Part shown: in pieces, positions 1 to 6,392 of the stretch
How positions within the stretch are numbered: position 1 is the first letter of the stretch
How the letters are laid out: every line of letters starts with the position of its first letter
Assembly (NCBI GenBank): GCA_903864395.1
Contig: CAIPFQ010000190.1
Coordinates: forward strand, 1 to 6,680
DNA: 6,680 nucleotides
Direction: 5' to 3'
Source of the DNA: an uncultured Chlamydiae bacterium
GTDB lineage: Bacteria > Chlamydiota > Chlamydiia > Chlamydiales > SM23-39
Notes under the pieces: generated by a model
The model's database searches: none
What the model was told of the DNA's origin: nothing
The model's input: the letters and a program-made list of their open reading frames with translations, nothing else
Made by a program: the position numbers and the translations under genes

Positions 1-60
1 ACCCAGAAAGCGATTTTTCCTCAACAGCTCAAAGCATACATGTGGTAGAATTAAGTGCCT

Positions 61-196
61 CTTTAAAGGGGCGGAGGAAATATGAGCCAGGGGGTCAGAC
101 TATACCTGCTTTGCCCGAAAAGACATTACGTTAGCGTTTCTTTAGCAGTCCTCTTTTGTGCTTTCAATATATTGAACCTAAAGGAGTTGGCATTTC
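61..196. other. Left-edge non-coding segment, possible dispersed-repeat remnant
   Basis: No convincing gene lies between the window start and the end of the methyltransferase gene. Around 90-134 the text reads GGGGGTCAGACT, then CCGAAAAGACATTAC about 20 bases later. From memory this resembles sequences flanking small Y1-type (REP-associated/IS200-like) transposase genes, but no transposase is visible, so this is a weak inference. A 65-residue reading frame starts at 82 on the plus strand after a good Shine-Dalgarno string (GGAGGAAAT), but its protein has no recognisable family and its end overlaps the methyltransferase gene. A second plus-strand frame is open from base 3 to 134 without a start and could be the tail of a gene outside the window. 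Confidence 0.25.
163..176. repeat. Perfect 14-bp palindrome TTCAATATATTGAA
   Basis: The sequence equals its own reverse complement. It lies about 20 bases beyond the stop codon of the minus-strand methyltransferase gene. It could be a protein-binding dyad or a weak stem in the 3' end of the operon transcript. It is AT-rich and no T-run follows it on the minus strand, so it does not look like a classical intrinsic terminator. Confidence 0.4.
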
Positions 197-796
197 TCAA
201 GGTTTGTCATGGAGGGCATACTTATGCACAATTTCTTCAATCAGAGCACCGTTGGAACACGCAACGCCAAGGCCATTAGAATGAGGAAAAATTATTTTCG
301 GATAAGGGATTTCAGAAAAAGCCCTGCCTACCTCTTCTGGATAGGAGAGCACATCGTGAACCAAAATCACAGCCTCTGGCTTTAAAAATGGCGACCAATT
401 TAAATAATGCTGCCGCGTCTCTGAATACGAATGAGCCCAATCGATGTGGAGAATATCGATCTGTTTGTTCCAGTTTCTTGAAACTTGGGAAAAAGGACCG
501 ATAATTAAATGAATATTTTTTGCATATTTCAAACGAATAGCTCGAATAATATTACGAAACGCACAGTCGAGAGCTATTGTTTTTTCTTCATAATTCATCG
601 TCCCAAACCAATCAATCCCATAGACCTGACCCCGATTTCGATAAGAAAAAGCAATCGTCGAAAGCCCCTGATCAAATCCTAGGTCGACTACCACCTTCGG
701 GCGCAATCTTTGCACAAGCCACATAGCAAAAAGTTCATGTCCTCTCCAAGAGGTTTTAATATTTTCAAAAAAAGATAAAGGATCGACCCTAACCAT
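197..796 (-). CDS. Class I SAM-dependent methyltransferase (Methyltransf_24-like)
   Basis: Predicted soluble methyltransferase of about 199 residues, with a Rossmann-type SAM-binding fold. Counting from the ATG at 796, motif I is VVVDLGFDQGLST (residues 35-47), the acidic end of strand 2 is GIDWF (60-64), a metal/substrate-type motif HIDWAHSYSETRQHY lies at 117-131, and LVHD at 145-148. A closing HSNGLGVAC segment follows. This order (D-G-x-x-x-G, HID..H.Y, HD, GLGV) fits the Methyltransf_24 group seen in glycan and antibiotic O-methylation. The real substrate cannot be read from the sequence. Homologues usually have HIDG.H, while Trp replaces Gly here. Start choice: ATG at 796 gives a normal family length. 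A TTG at 838, only 3 bases after the upstream stop, would add 14 residues. Neither has a clear Shine-Dalgarno sequence. It is the last gene of the dcd operon. Its base composition is visibly AT-richer than the gene before it, which suggests a later addition. Confidence 0.85.
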   Translation of the reverse strand: MVRVDPLSFFENIKTSWRGHELFAMWLVQRLRPKVVVDLGFDQGLSTIAFSYRNRGQVYGIDWFGTMNYEEKTIALDCAFRNIIRAIRLKYAKNIHLIIGPFSQVSRNWNKQIDILHIDWAHSYSETRQHYLNWSPFLKPEAVILVHDVLSYPEEVGRAFSEIPYPKIIFPHSNGLGVACSNGALIEEIVHKYALHDKP

Positions 797-841
797 AATT
801 AAAAAAAGATCATACCCAAAAACTCTCTGAAAAGTCAAGAC

Positions 842-2053
842 TCAACTCATTAGAGTACAAACAGTCAAGGAACGAACGCCCCGCAGAGAGGGCTCAATGA
901 CCGTAAATAAATAAGATCCGATTCTCACATGATCGCCCCGATTTGGCAGGACTCCTAAAGAGCGGACGATAAGATCGCTTAAAGTCTCTTCAGAGGGCGC
1001 TGGGAGCTGCACTTGGAACTCTTGAGCAAACTGCCCTACTGACATATCGCCTAGCAGTGTGCGCTCGATATAAAACCGAGGCGTCTCTGGAGAGACCCCC
1101 TGCTTAAACTCAGGCCCGAAAATTTGCGCAAGAATCGCATCGAGGGTAAGAAGACCGCAAGAGCGCCCTGAAGCGTCGAGAATCACTGCTGCGCTTTGAT
1201 TGTTCCTCCGAAATTGATCGAGGATCGAAGAGACAGGTGCCGCCCCCGCAACAAACCAGGGCGAACGCGCATATTTCATGACTTTGTCCTCCTCCCCCAT
1301 TCGCAAAAGATCGCGCAAATACACAAGGCCTACTACATTGTGAACCACGCGATGATAAATCGCTAAAAAAGTCGTGTCATGCGTATTTAAAAGATGACGA
1401 ATATCAGAAAGGGTCGCGCTTTCAGGAACCATCGGAATTTTACCCAACGGCGCCATGATCTCTTTGGCCGTTAAATTTTTTAAATGAAAAATCTGAGAAG
1501 CTGTTGTATTAAATTCGTCTTCCTCCTGCATTCCAATCGCGGTTTTCACCTCTTCGCTCGACAAGAAAAAGGAAACATCCTGCGGACGCCCCATCCAACG
1601 ATGCAAAGTGCGCGAGAGCGCGTCGAAACACCAAATAATAGGAGATAAAAGCCTTGCCAACCCAGTCATAAAGGGAACTAAAGACATGGCTGCTTGCTCT
1701 GGATGGCGCATCGCGGCAAAAATGGGAGAGAGCTCCGCAAAAACCACAACAAGCAGCAATTGGGTCATAGGCGCCCAATCGGGATTCAAGTGAAGCGATT
1801 CATAAAACCTACGAGAACATTCCGAGCCCACCTGCAGAGCCGCATTCACGCCAATCAAAGTCGTCCCAAAAAGACGCGAGGGTTTTTTCAAAAGAAAATG
1901 AAGCCAAATCGCTCTTTTTTGTCCAAGACTCACATAATATTGCAGCCGTATCTTACTCAGAGATACGCTCGCCATTTCAAAAAAAGCAAAAAGTCCTTGA
2001 ATGACTATAGCGGCAAGAGTGCAGAGAAAAAAGAAAAGCCCGCCCAAACTCAA
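842..2053 (-). CDS. CNNM/DUF21 membrane protein with CBS pair and CorC domain, copy 2
   Basis: Second of two tandem CNNM (DUF21) proteins, 403 residues, probably an inner-membrane divalent-cation transporter or sensor of the CorC/'hemolysin-like' group. An N-terminal hydrophobic helix (about 4-28, ending FEMASVSLSKIRL) and further membrane segments (about 62-75 and 98-115) form the DUF21 part. Two CBS motifs follow (about 195-252 and 262-312), the second with AAVILDASGRSCGLLTLDAIL. The C-terminal CorC domain covers about 328-400. Several family signatures are eroded: copy 1 has FGEILPKS where this protein has FAELSPIF, losing the usual Pro-Lys, and the asparagine-rich helix motif is reduced to LIGVNAAL. 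It starts with TTG at 2053, which overlaps the preceding stop as TTGA. The next in-frame ATG would delete the first membrane helix. A TTG at 2047 is also possible. I infer a specialised or weakened partner of copy 1. Substrate and direction of transport are unknown. Confidence 0.87.
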   Translation of the reverse strand: MSLGGLFFFLCTLAAIVIQGLFAFFEMASVSLSKIRLQYYVSLGQKRAIWLHFLLKKPSRLFGTTLIGVNAALQVGSECSRRFYESLHLNPDWAPMTQLLLVVVFAELSPIFAAMRHPEQAAMSLVPFMTGLARLLSPIIWCFDALSRTLHRWMGRPQDVSFFLSSEEVKTAIGMQEEDEFNTTASQIFHLKNLTAKEIMAPLGKIPMVPESATLSDIRHLLNTHDTTFLAIYHRVVHNVVGLVYLRDLLRMGEEDKVMKYARSPWFVAGAAPVSSILDQFRRNNQSAAVILDASGRSCGLLTLDAILAQIFGPEFKQGVSPETPRFYIERTLLGDMSVGQFAQEFQVQLPAPSEETLSDLIVRSLGVLPNRGDHVRIGSYLFTVIEPSLRGVRSLTVCTLMS

Positions 2054-3294
2054 GGGAAAACCCCATTCAACTTACGCACATAGATGCGCTGCACTCGATT
2101 CGGCTCCGCTTCCAGAACATAGAATAAAAAATGATCTGTTGCATATTTCGTTCCTGCCGCAGGAATATCCCCGAGCTGCTCAATAAGCCACCCCCCCAGC
2201 GTTGAGCTATTTTCTTTCGATTCAAGAGTTTTTCCAAAAATTTCCGAAAATTCCGACAACTCTAATTTCCCGCTCGCAATCACAACATCTTCGCTCGATC
2301 GCGTATAGAGCTTTTCCGCATCCCTTTTATCAGAAATTTTCCCCACCACCGTTTCTATCAAATCTTCTTGGGAAATCAGCCCAGAAATAGACCCATATTC
2401 ATCCACGACAATCGCCAAACTCTCCCCCGCTTCCCTCAAATTTCCCAATAAATGCCAAGATTTCATAGATTCAGGAACATAGTAGGGCTTTTTTAAAATA
2501 GATAATAAGTCCTCTGGAGAAGCAATTTTCTGTTGATGAAGAAAAAATCTTCGCGCAGAAAGAATGCCCAAAAGATCATCCAGGTTTTCTCCACAGACGG
2601 GAATACGGCTCACCTCAAGATCGACAAATAAAGCTTTAAGATTTTCTAGCGGTTCGTGAATAGAGTAAAAAACAATCTCGCCCCTAGGACGCACATGTTC
2701 TTTCACAAAAGTATCTTGCAACTCCAAGCATCCTCGGATTAAATCGCACTCTTGCGGAAGAAGAACCCCCATTTCTTTTGATGTCTTCAACACATGGCGC
2801 AACTCGTCAGAGGAAATTTCTTTTTCCTTACGCAAGAAAAAGAAAAGAAAACGAGAAATTTTTTCTGTAATTTTTGTGAGTGGCTGGCGCAGAGGGCGTA
2901 ATCTTTTTGTCAAAGAGCCAATGAAAGGAGAGATCCTAAGAGCAATCGCTTTGTGATGCGGCATAGCCATCGACTTGGGAAGTATCTCTCCAAAAACGAG
3001 GGTCAACACCAAGGGAACACCGACTTTGAGACTCCAAGAGCTCACTGTAGTAAAAAGGCTCGATACAATATTTTGAACAAGAAGGTTCGCAAAAACATTG
3101 AAGATCAGCAAAGTCACCAAAACATCGCGCGGATGGGTCATCATCTGAGCTAAGTTTGAGAAGCGAGGATCGAGAGAATTTTTATAGGTTTTTAACGTCA
3201 AAGGAGAAAGAGAAAAGAGCGCCGTTTCAGAGGCCGATAAAAAAGCGGAACAGGAAAGAATGATAAAAAGAAGAAAGAAAAGAAAGAGGGTCAT
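2050..3294 (-). CDS. CNNM/DUF21 membrane protein with CBS pair and CorC domain, copy 1
   Basis: A 414-residue inner-membrane protein of the CNNM/CorC family, implicated in Mg2+/Co2+ handling. Domain order is complete. The DUF21 membrane region (about 1-150) begins with a hydrophobic helix ending SASETALFSLS (20-30), has a second helix with LLIFNVFANLL (62-72) and a third followed by FGEILPKS (101-108), a hallmark of the family. The CBS pair covers about 197-320 and includes AIVVDEYGSISGLISQEDLIE (295-314), a very typical second CBS motif. The CorC_HlyC transporter-associated domain covers about 335-410, with GKLELSEFSEIFG and STLGGWLIEQLGDIP. The ATG at 3294 overlaps the stop of the upstream FtsB-like gene as ATGA, so translation is probably coupled. 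Its own stop overlaps the TTG start of copy 2. From memory, chlamydiae carry such adjacent paralogue pairs. Older annotations call these proteins hemolysins, but nothing here indicates haemolysis. Confidence 0.92.
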   Translation of the reverse strand: MTLFLFFLLFIILSCSAFLSASETALFSLSPLTLKTYKNSLDPRFSNLAQMMTHPRDVLVTLLIFNVFANLLVQNIVSSLFTTVSSWSLKVGVPLVLTLVFGEILPKSMAMPHHKAIALRISPFIGSLTKRLRPLRQPLTKITEKISRFLFFFLRKEKEISSDELRHVLKTSKEMGVLLPQECDLIRGCLELQDTFVKEHVRPRGEIVFYSIHEPLENLKALFVDLEVSRIPVCGENLDDLLGILSARRFFLHQQKIASPEDLLSILKKPYYVPESMKSWHLLGNLREAGESLAIVVDEYGSISGLISQEDLIETVVGKISDKRDAEKLYTRSSEDVVIASGKLELSEFSEIFGKTLESKENSSTLGGWLIEQLGDIPAAGTKYATDHFLFYVLEAEPNRVQRIYVRKLNGVFP

Positions 3295-3563
3295 TTTTTG
3301 AAATGGATCTTAAGCCATCCTTCAGGAACCACGCCAAGATCGCGCATCAAAATCATTTCGACCCAGCTCGGATCGCTTTGGGAATCAATTTGCAAACGCA
3401 ACCAATCTCTTTCTCGAAGAGCCAAATCCTTTTCCTTCTCTATATTCTGCAGACGGGAAGTTAGTTCTATCACAGCTTCCTTCTTTTGGTTCTGAAAATG
3501 AGCGTACACAGAAACTACGACCCCACAGAACAAAAACGACCATACCCACTGTCTCCAGAACAT
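3291..3563 (-). CDS. Small FtsB/DivIC-like septum protein
   Basis: A 90-residue bitopic membrane protein. A short N-terminus (MFWRQW) leads into one membrane helix (about 7-22). A charged coiled-coil-like stretch follows (about 25-60, rich in Glu, Lys, Leu). The end contains RDLGVVPEGWLKIHF (74-88), which matches the 'ELGxVxPGE' tail of the FtsB/DivIC family. Size and architecture also fit. In bacteria these proteins join FtsL and FtsQ in the divisome, outside the cytoplasm, and help activate septal peptidoglycan synthesis. The family call rests on architecture plus this tail, so a distant FtsL-type protein is the main alternative. A strong Shine-Dalgarno sequence AGGAGGG lies 4 bases before the ATG. 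It starts 22 bases after the dcd stop and overlaps the next gene by 4 bases. The placement with a nucleotide-metabolism gene and CNNM genes is not the classical FtsB context. Confidence 0.68.
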   Translation of the reverse strand: MFWRQWVWSFLFCGVVVSVYAHFQNQKKEAVIELTSRLQNIEKEKDLALRERDWLRLQIDSQSDPSWVEMILMRDLGVVPEGWLKIHFKK

Positions 3564-3565
3564 GG

Positions 3566-3582
3566 CTCCCTCCTATTTTAGG
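3566..3582 (-). promoter_or_regulatory. Strong ribosome-binding site partly inside a small hairpin, before the FtsB-like gene
   Basis: On the minus strand the text between the dcd stop and the next ATG is TCCTAAAATAGGAGGGAGCC. TCCTA and TAGGA pair around a 3-base AAA loop, placing part of the AGGAGG ribosome-binding site in the stem. The strong site fixes the start of the small gene at 3563. The 5-bp stem might lower initiation unless ribosomes arriving from dcd open it. Confidence 0.45.
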
Positions 3583-3585
3583 ATA

Positions 3586-4152
3586 TTACGGGATCGGAAC
3601 TGTAATGTCCATTTGTTTCATATATTTTCCTCCGCGATCCGCATAGGAAACCTCGCACACTTCAGAGGATTCAAAAAAGATTACCTGGGCGAGCCCTTCT
3701 CCTGCATAAATTTTGGCTGGCAAAGGGGTTGTATTTGAAATTTCCAGGGTCACATACCCCTCCCATTCCGGCTCAAACGGCGTTACATTGACGATAATAC
3801 CACATCGAGCATACGTCGACTTGCCTATGCACAGAGTCAAAACGCTCCGAGGGATGCGAAAATACTCCACGCTTCTGGCTAAAGCGAATGAATTAGGTGG
3901 AATTACGCATGTGTCTGCTTTGATATCCACGAACGCGTCCGCTCGAAAATTCTTTGGATCCACAATTGAGTTATATACATTCGTAAATACTTTGAACTCT
4001 TGAGCGACTCGAAGATCATAGCCATAGCTCGACAAGCCGTAACTGACAATCTTTTTTCCTTCCACCTCTCTCACCTGTCTATCGAGAAAGGGCTCGATCA
4101 TCTTTTTCTCTAAAGCCATGCGGCGAATCCACTGATCAGATTTCAAACTCAT
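3586..4152 (-). CDS. dcd: dCTP deaminase
   Basis: Deaminates dCTP to dUTP (cytoplasmic homotrimer of the dUTPase fold), the entry to dTMP synthesis in many Gram-negative bacteria. It has 188 residues, close to the usual length of about 190. Signature elements: SSYGYDLRV (41-49), the active-site segment GKSTYARCG (110-118) with Ser112 and Arg116, [20 protein letters not shown] (121-140) with Glu137 at the position of the catalytic glutamate, GEGLAQ (151-156), and the C-terminal [11 protein letters not shown] lid (170-180). All expected catalytic residues are present, so the enzyme should be active. A bifunctional dCTP deaminase/dUTPase, as in some archaea and mycobacteria, cannot be excluded by reading alone. 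The ATG at 4152 follows GAGG with a 6-base T spacer. It is the first gene of the minus-strand operon and is divergent from ruvB across 67 bases. Confidence 0.96.
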   Translation of the reverse strand: MSLKSDQWIRRMALEKKMIEPFLDRQVREVEGKKIVSYGLSSYGYDLRVAQEFKVFTNVYNSIVDPKNFRADAFVDIKADTCVIPPNSFALARSVEYFRIPRSVLTLCIGKSTYARCGIIVNVTPFEPEWEGYVTLEISNTTPLPAKIYAGEGLAQVIFFESSEVCEVSYADRGGKYMKQMDITVPIP

Positions 4153-4173
4153 AAAAAACCTCGCGCTGTGAGG
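4153..4173 (-). promoter_or_regulatory. Hairpin plus T-run directly before the dcd start (RBS-sequestering or attenuator candidate)
   Basis: On the minus strand the bases before dcd read CCTC-ACAGCGC-GAGG-TTTTTT-ATG. CCTC and GAGG can pair, with one more C-G pair inside, giving a short stem followed by six T residues. The GAGG arm is also the dcd Shine-Dalgarno sequence, so the stem would hide it. It is too short to be a strong terminator. A minus-strand -10-like TATACA (4185-4180) would place the transcript start near 4173, at the foot of this stem. Function is inferred. Confidence 0.35.
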
Positions 4174-4174
4174 A

Positions 4175-4180
4175 TATAAT
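4175..4180 (+). promoter_or_regulatory. Probable -10 box (TATAAT) for ruvB-spoIID
   Basis: A perfect TATAAT lies 39 bases before the ruvB ATG, in the only intergenic space available for a divergent promoter. Transcription would begin near 4187, giving a leader of about 33 bases. No good TTGACA-type -35 element is visible at the right distance (about 4152-4157 is A-rich). A weak overlapping minus-strand -10 (TATACA, 4185-4180) could serve dcd, so the two promoters may compete. Confidence 0.5.
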
Positions 4181-4182
4181 GT

Positions 4183-4216
4183 ATAGCGCAGGAAATGATT
4201 TTTCTGCTATCTTTTT
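4183..4216 (+). promoter_or_regulatory. Hairpin plus T-run in the ruvB leader
   Basis: ATAGC at 4183-4187 pairs with GCTAT at 4206-4210. After a 2-base bulge, AG-GAAA can pair with TTT-CT, giving about 11 pairs around an AT-rich loop. Five T residues (4212-4216) follow and the ruvB ATG begins at 4220. The arrangement mimics the dcd side. It could be an attenuator or a leader stem that controls ribosome access. The only Shine-Dalgarno-like string (AGGAAA, 4190-4195) lies inside this stem, too far from the ATG to act normally. Confidence 0.35.
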
Positions 4217-4219
4217 GTC

Positions 4220-5233
4220 ATGGACAAGCTGCACATTGAGTCTTCTTGGAGTCAGCCCGACACCCCTTTTGAAACACCCCTTCGCCCTCAAAATCTTTCC
4301 GAATTTATTGGCCAAGAATCGGTGCGCGAGCGGCTTGACATTTTTATTGCGGCGGCAAAGCATCGAGGCGAAGCCCTCGGTCACTGTCTCGTCTCAGGGC
4401 CGCCAGGGCTTGGGAAAACAACGCTCGCCCACATCATCGCTAAAGCGATGGGCACTCAGCTCTTCGTCACTTCGGGGCCTGCGATTGAAAAGGCGGGCGA
4501 TTTAGCGGGGCTTTTAACAAACCTTAAAAAGGGCGATATCCTTTTCATCGACGAAATTCACCGTCTTTCCAAAATCGCTGAAGAATATCTTTACCCCGCT
4601 TTAGAGGATTTTTCTCTCGATCTCATGATTGATTCAGGGGCGAATGCGCGGACAGTCCAAGTGAAGCTCAATCCTTTCACTCTTGTGGGAGCGACAACAA
4701 GATCAGGGCTTTTGAGCGCCCCTATGCGCTCCCGTTTTCTCATTTCGCTCAGACTCGATTATTATGACAGTGAGACCCTTTGTAAAATTGTCCAACGAAC
4801 CGCTGAGCTTCTTCATCTTTCCCTTGCGTTGGACGCGGCTTTAGAAATCGCAAAACGCTCGCGCGGCACGCCTCGCATTGCAAATAACTTGCTGCGCTGG
4901 GTTCGCGATTTCGCGCAAATCCACAATTTTTCCTCGATTGATGTAGAAATGGCGAAAAAAGCGCTTACAATGCTGTCGATCGACGAAAAAGGATTAGATG
5001 AAATGGACAAAAAAATTCTTTTTGTTATGATTGAACATCATAACGGAGGGCCTGTCGGCCTTGGGAACTTAGCGGCAGCGGTAGGAGAAGAGGCGCATAC
5101 GCTAGAAGAGGTGTACGAGCCTTTTCTTATCCTACAGGGCTTTATAAAAAGAGGGCCGCGAGGAAGAGAAGCGACAGCCTTAGCTTATGAACATCTTAGA
5201 CGCCGTAAGGGGTCGCAACTGGAGCCTTTTTAA
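4220..5233 (+). CDS. ruvB: Holliday junction branch-migration ATPase RuvB
   Basis: Hexameric AAA+ motor that works with RuvA to migrate Holliday junctions during recombination repair. It has 337 residues, against 336 in E. coli, and aligns end to end. Key elements: Walker A GPPGLGKT (60-67), [18 protein letters not shown] (85-102), Walker [11 protein letters not shown] (108-117), sensor 1 GATTRSG (157-163), arginine finger Arg170 in SAPMRSRF, sensor 2 [11 protein letters not shown] (216-226) with Arg219, and the winged-helix DNA-binding tail with [16 protein letters not shown] (276-291) and RGPRGREAT (311-319). All catalytic residues are present. The ATG at 4220 is the only reasonable start, yet no Shine-Dalgarno sequence lies within 15 bases of it. 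The stop codon overlaps the spoIID start (TAATG). ruvA and ruvC are not in the window. Placement opposite dcd supports a chlamydial origin. Confidence 0.97.
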   Translation: MDKLHIESSWSQPDTPFETPLRPQNLSEFIGQESVRERLDIFIAAAKHRGEALGHCLVSGPPGLGKTTLAHIIAKAMGTQLFVTSGPAIEKAGDLAGLLTNLKKGDILFIDEIHRLSKIAEEYLYPALEDFSLDLMIDSGANARTVQVKLNPFTLVGATTRSGLLSAPMRSRFLISLRLDYYDSETLCKIVQRTAELLHLSLALDAALEIAKRSRGTPRIANNLLRWVRDFAQIHNFSSIDVEMAKKALTMLSIDEKGLDEMDKKILFVMIEHHNGGPVGLGNLAAAVGEEAHTLEEVYEPFLILQGFIKRGPRGREATALAYEHLRRRKGSQLEPF

Positions 5234-6378
5234 TGCAAATTACAATATTTACCACTCTTGTCGCGCTAACGACTGCTGCCATCCTTCAGGCAGACACAAA
5301 CCATCCCTCAGCCTTTGAGCGCATCGCGGCTCCGATCGCCCCGCGCAACATTCAGGTTCTTTTAGAAAAAGAGGCGAGCGAAGTTCTTTTGGAAGTCAAA
5401 GGGCCTTATCAACTTTTTAATCCTCATGACGGCAGCCGCCTGATTTCTGGGCCGTTTGGCAAGCGGTTTATCATTCGAGAAACTGAAAATGGGCTCAAGT
5501 GGGGGGAAGCATTCCCGAGCGTTCATCAACTCTACATACAGCCAAAGTCTCCTGATACTTCAATTCTCATCAATGGCGTTCAATACGCGGGCGCAGTCGC
5601 CATCTATGGCATCAATGGGATGATCAATATCGTCAATGATATTGATATTGAAACCTATGTAAAATCGGTTCTCTCCGTTCAGTTTTCAGCACCGCTAGAG
5701 CTAGAGGTGATGTCGGCGCTTGCGATTATCACGCGCACGAATGCCTACTATAGCGCGATGAAAAACCCTGAGAGTTTTTGGCATACAACCGCTGCAGCCG
5801 ATCATTATTCTGGCAGTGCTCTTATTGTTTCTGGATCTTCTCTGGAAAGAGCCATTGACACAACGCGTCACCTCATTCTCGTGCGTATGGAAGGAGGGCG
5901 TCAAATCCCAGTGCCAGCTCTTTGGACAGAGCATAGCGCAGGCAAAACCGCCTGCTACGATGCGATTTTTCGCGTAGAAACCGAGGGAGCTGCACAAGGG
6001 GTCGAAGCGCCTCATGCGTTAATTTCTCGCCAAGATTCAAAGTGGAATTATCCTATTTCGAAAAAAAAGCTCGCACAGCTCTTTGATATGGGAGAAATAT
6101 TGGCAATAGAAACATTTCTTGATAAAACTTCAGGAAAAGTTTACGGCATTCGCATCAAAGATAGAGAGGAAACGCAAAACATCGATTTCTTAACTCTGCA
6201 AGCGAAATGTGGAAAAGAACATCTTTTGAGCTCGGATTTCACAGTCTCCTTAAGCCAAGATACTGTGTTGTTTACTGGATACGGAAAAGGACACGGGGTG
6301 GGGCTTTGCCTTTATTGTTGGCCACGGATCATTCCTTGCACGAGCAGATTTTCGGAGCGGTTTTCCCCGTTGGTGTGA
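5233..6378 (+). CDS. spoIID: SpoIID-type septal peptidoglycan hydrolase, C-terminus frameshifted
   Basis: SpoIID/LytB-domain protein. Family members are lytic transglycosylases that cut glycan strands of denuded peptidoglycan. In chlamydiae a SpoIID acts at the division septum outside the cytoplasm. An N-terminal hydrophobic segment (about 3-18) and AILQA-D suggest a signal peptide cut near residue 20. SpoIID motifs in order: IDIETYVKSVLSVQFSAPLE (137-156) with ALAIITRTNAYY, ALWTEHSAGKTA (229-240), DSKWNYPISKKKLAQLF (268-284), and GYGKGHGVGLCLY (349-361). Two oddities: the conserved 'xEMP' glutamate, catalytic in Bacillus SpoIID, is Gln150 here (CAG at 5680). After Tyr361 the frame runs into 20 unrelated residues, while the expected end (MA...S..QI...FFP) continues one frame away. 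The gene is therefore broken or contains a sequencing error. It starts at ATG 5233, coupled to ruvB by TAATG, with GGAG 8 bases upstream. Confidence 0.85.
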   Translation: MQITIFTTLVALTTAAILQADTNHPSAFERIAAPIAPRNIQVLLEKEASEVLLEVKGPYQLFNPHDGSRLISGPFGKRFIIRETENGLKWGEAFPSVHQLYIQPKSPDTSILINGVQYAGAVAIYGINGMINIVNDIDIETYVKSVLSVQFSAPLELEVMSALAIITRTNAYYSAMKNPESFWHTTAAADHYSGSALIVSGSSLERAIDTTRHLILVRMEGGRQIPVPALWTEHSAGKTACYDAIFRVETEGAAQGVEAPHALISRQDSKWNYPISKKKLAQLFDMGEILAIETFLDKTSGKVYGIRIKDREETQNIDFLTLQAKCGKEHLLSSDFTVSLSQDTVLFTGYGKGHGVGLCLYCWPRIIPCTSRFSERFSPLV

Positions 6379-6392
6379 TACGAGTGGAGGAG
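6316..6392 (+). pseudogene. Displaced SpoIID C-terminus in a different reading frame
   Basis: In the frame with codons at 6318, 6321, 6324 and so on, the translation reads LATDHSLHEQIFGAVFPVGVIRVEE. This fits the usual SpoIID ending 'MAxxGxSxxEILxxYYPGTxL'. If A of LATDH is aligned with the A of 'MA', about 10 bases are missing between Tyr361 and this point. With a shorter linker the change could be a single lost base. Beyond about 6392 the similarity is lost, although the frame stays open to a TAA at 6516. The same bases encode a minus-strand small frame, so one of the two readings is coincidental. Confidence 0.5.

Noticed and set aside
58..73. Intrinsic terminator at GCCTCTTTAAAGGGGC
   Set aside because: The self-complementary block has no loop, needs a G-T pair, and has no T-run on either strand.
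82..279. 65-residue plus-strand frame with a good GGAGGAAAT ribosome-binding site
   Set aside because: The protein resembles no family I know, it overlaps the end of the methyltransferase gene in antisense, and it runs through the repeat-like segment. The site could be chance.
1694..2083. 129-residue plus-strand frame
   Set aside because: It is antisense to the well-supported CNNM copy 2 gene, has a Lys/Arg/Thr-rich composition typical of antisense translation, and shows no domain.
4179..4505. 108-residue plus-strand frame beginning before ruvB
   Set aside because: It is an out-of-frame reading of the ruvB start region. ruvB motifs occupy the other frame.
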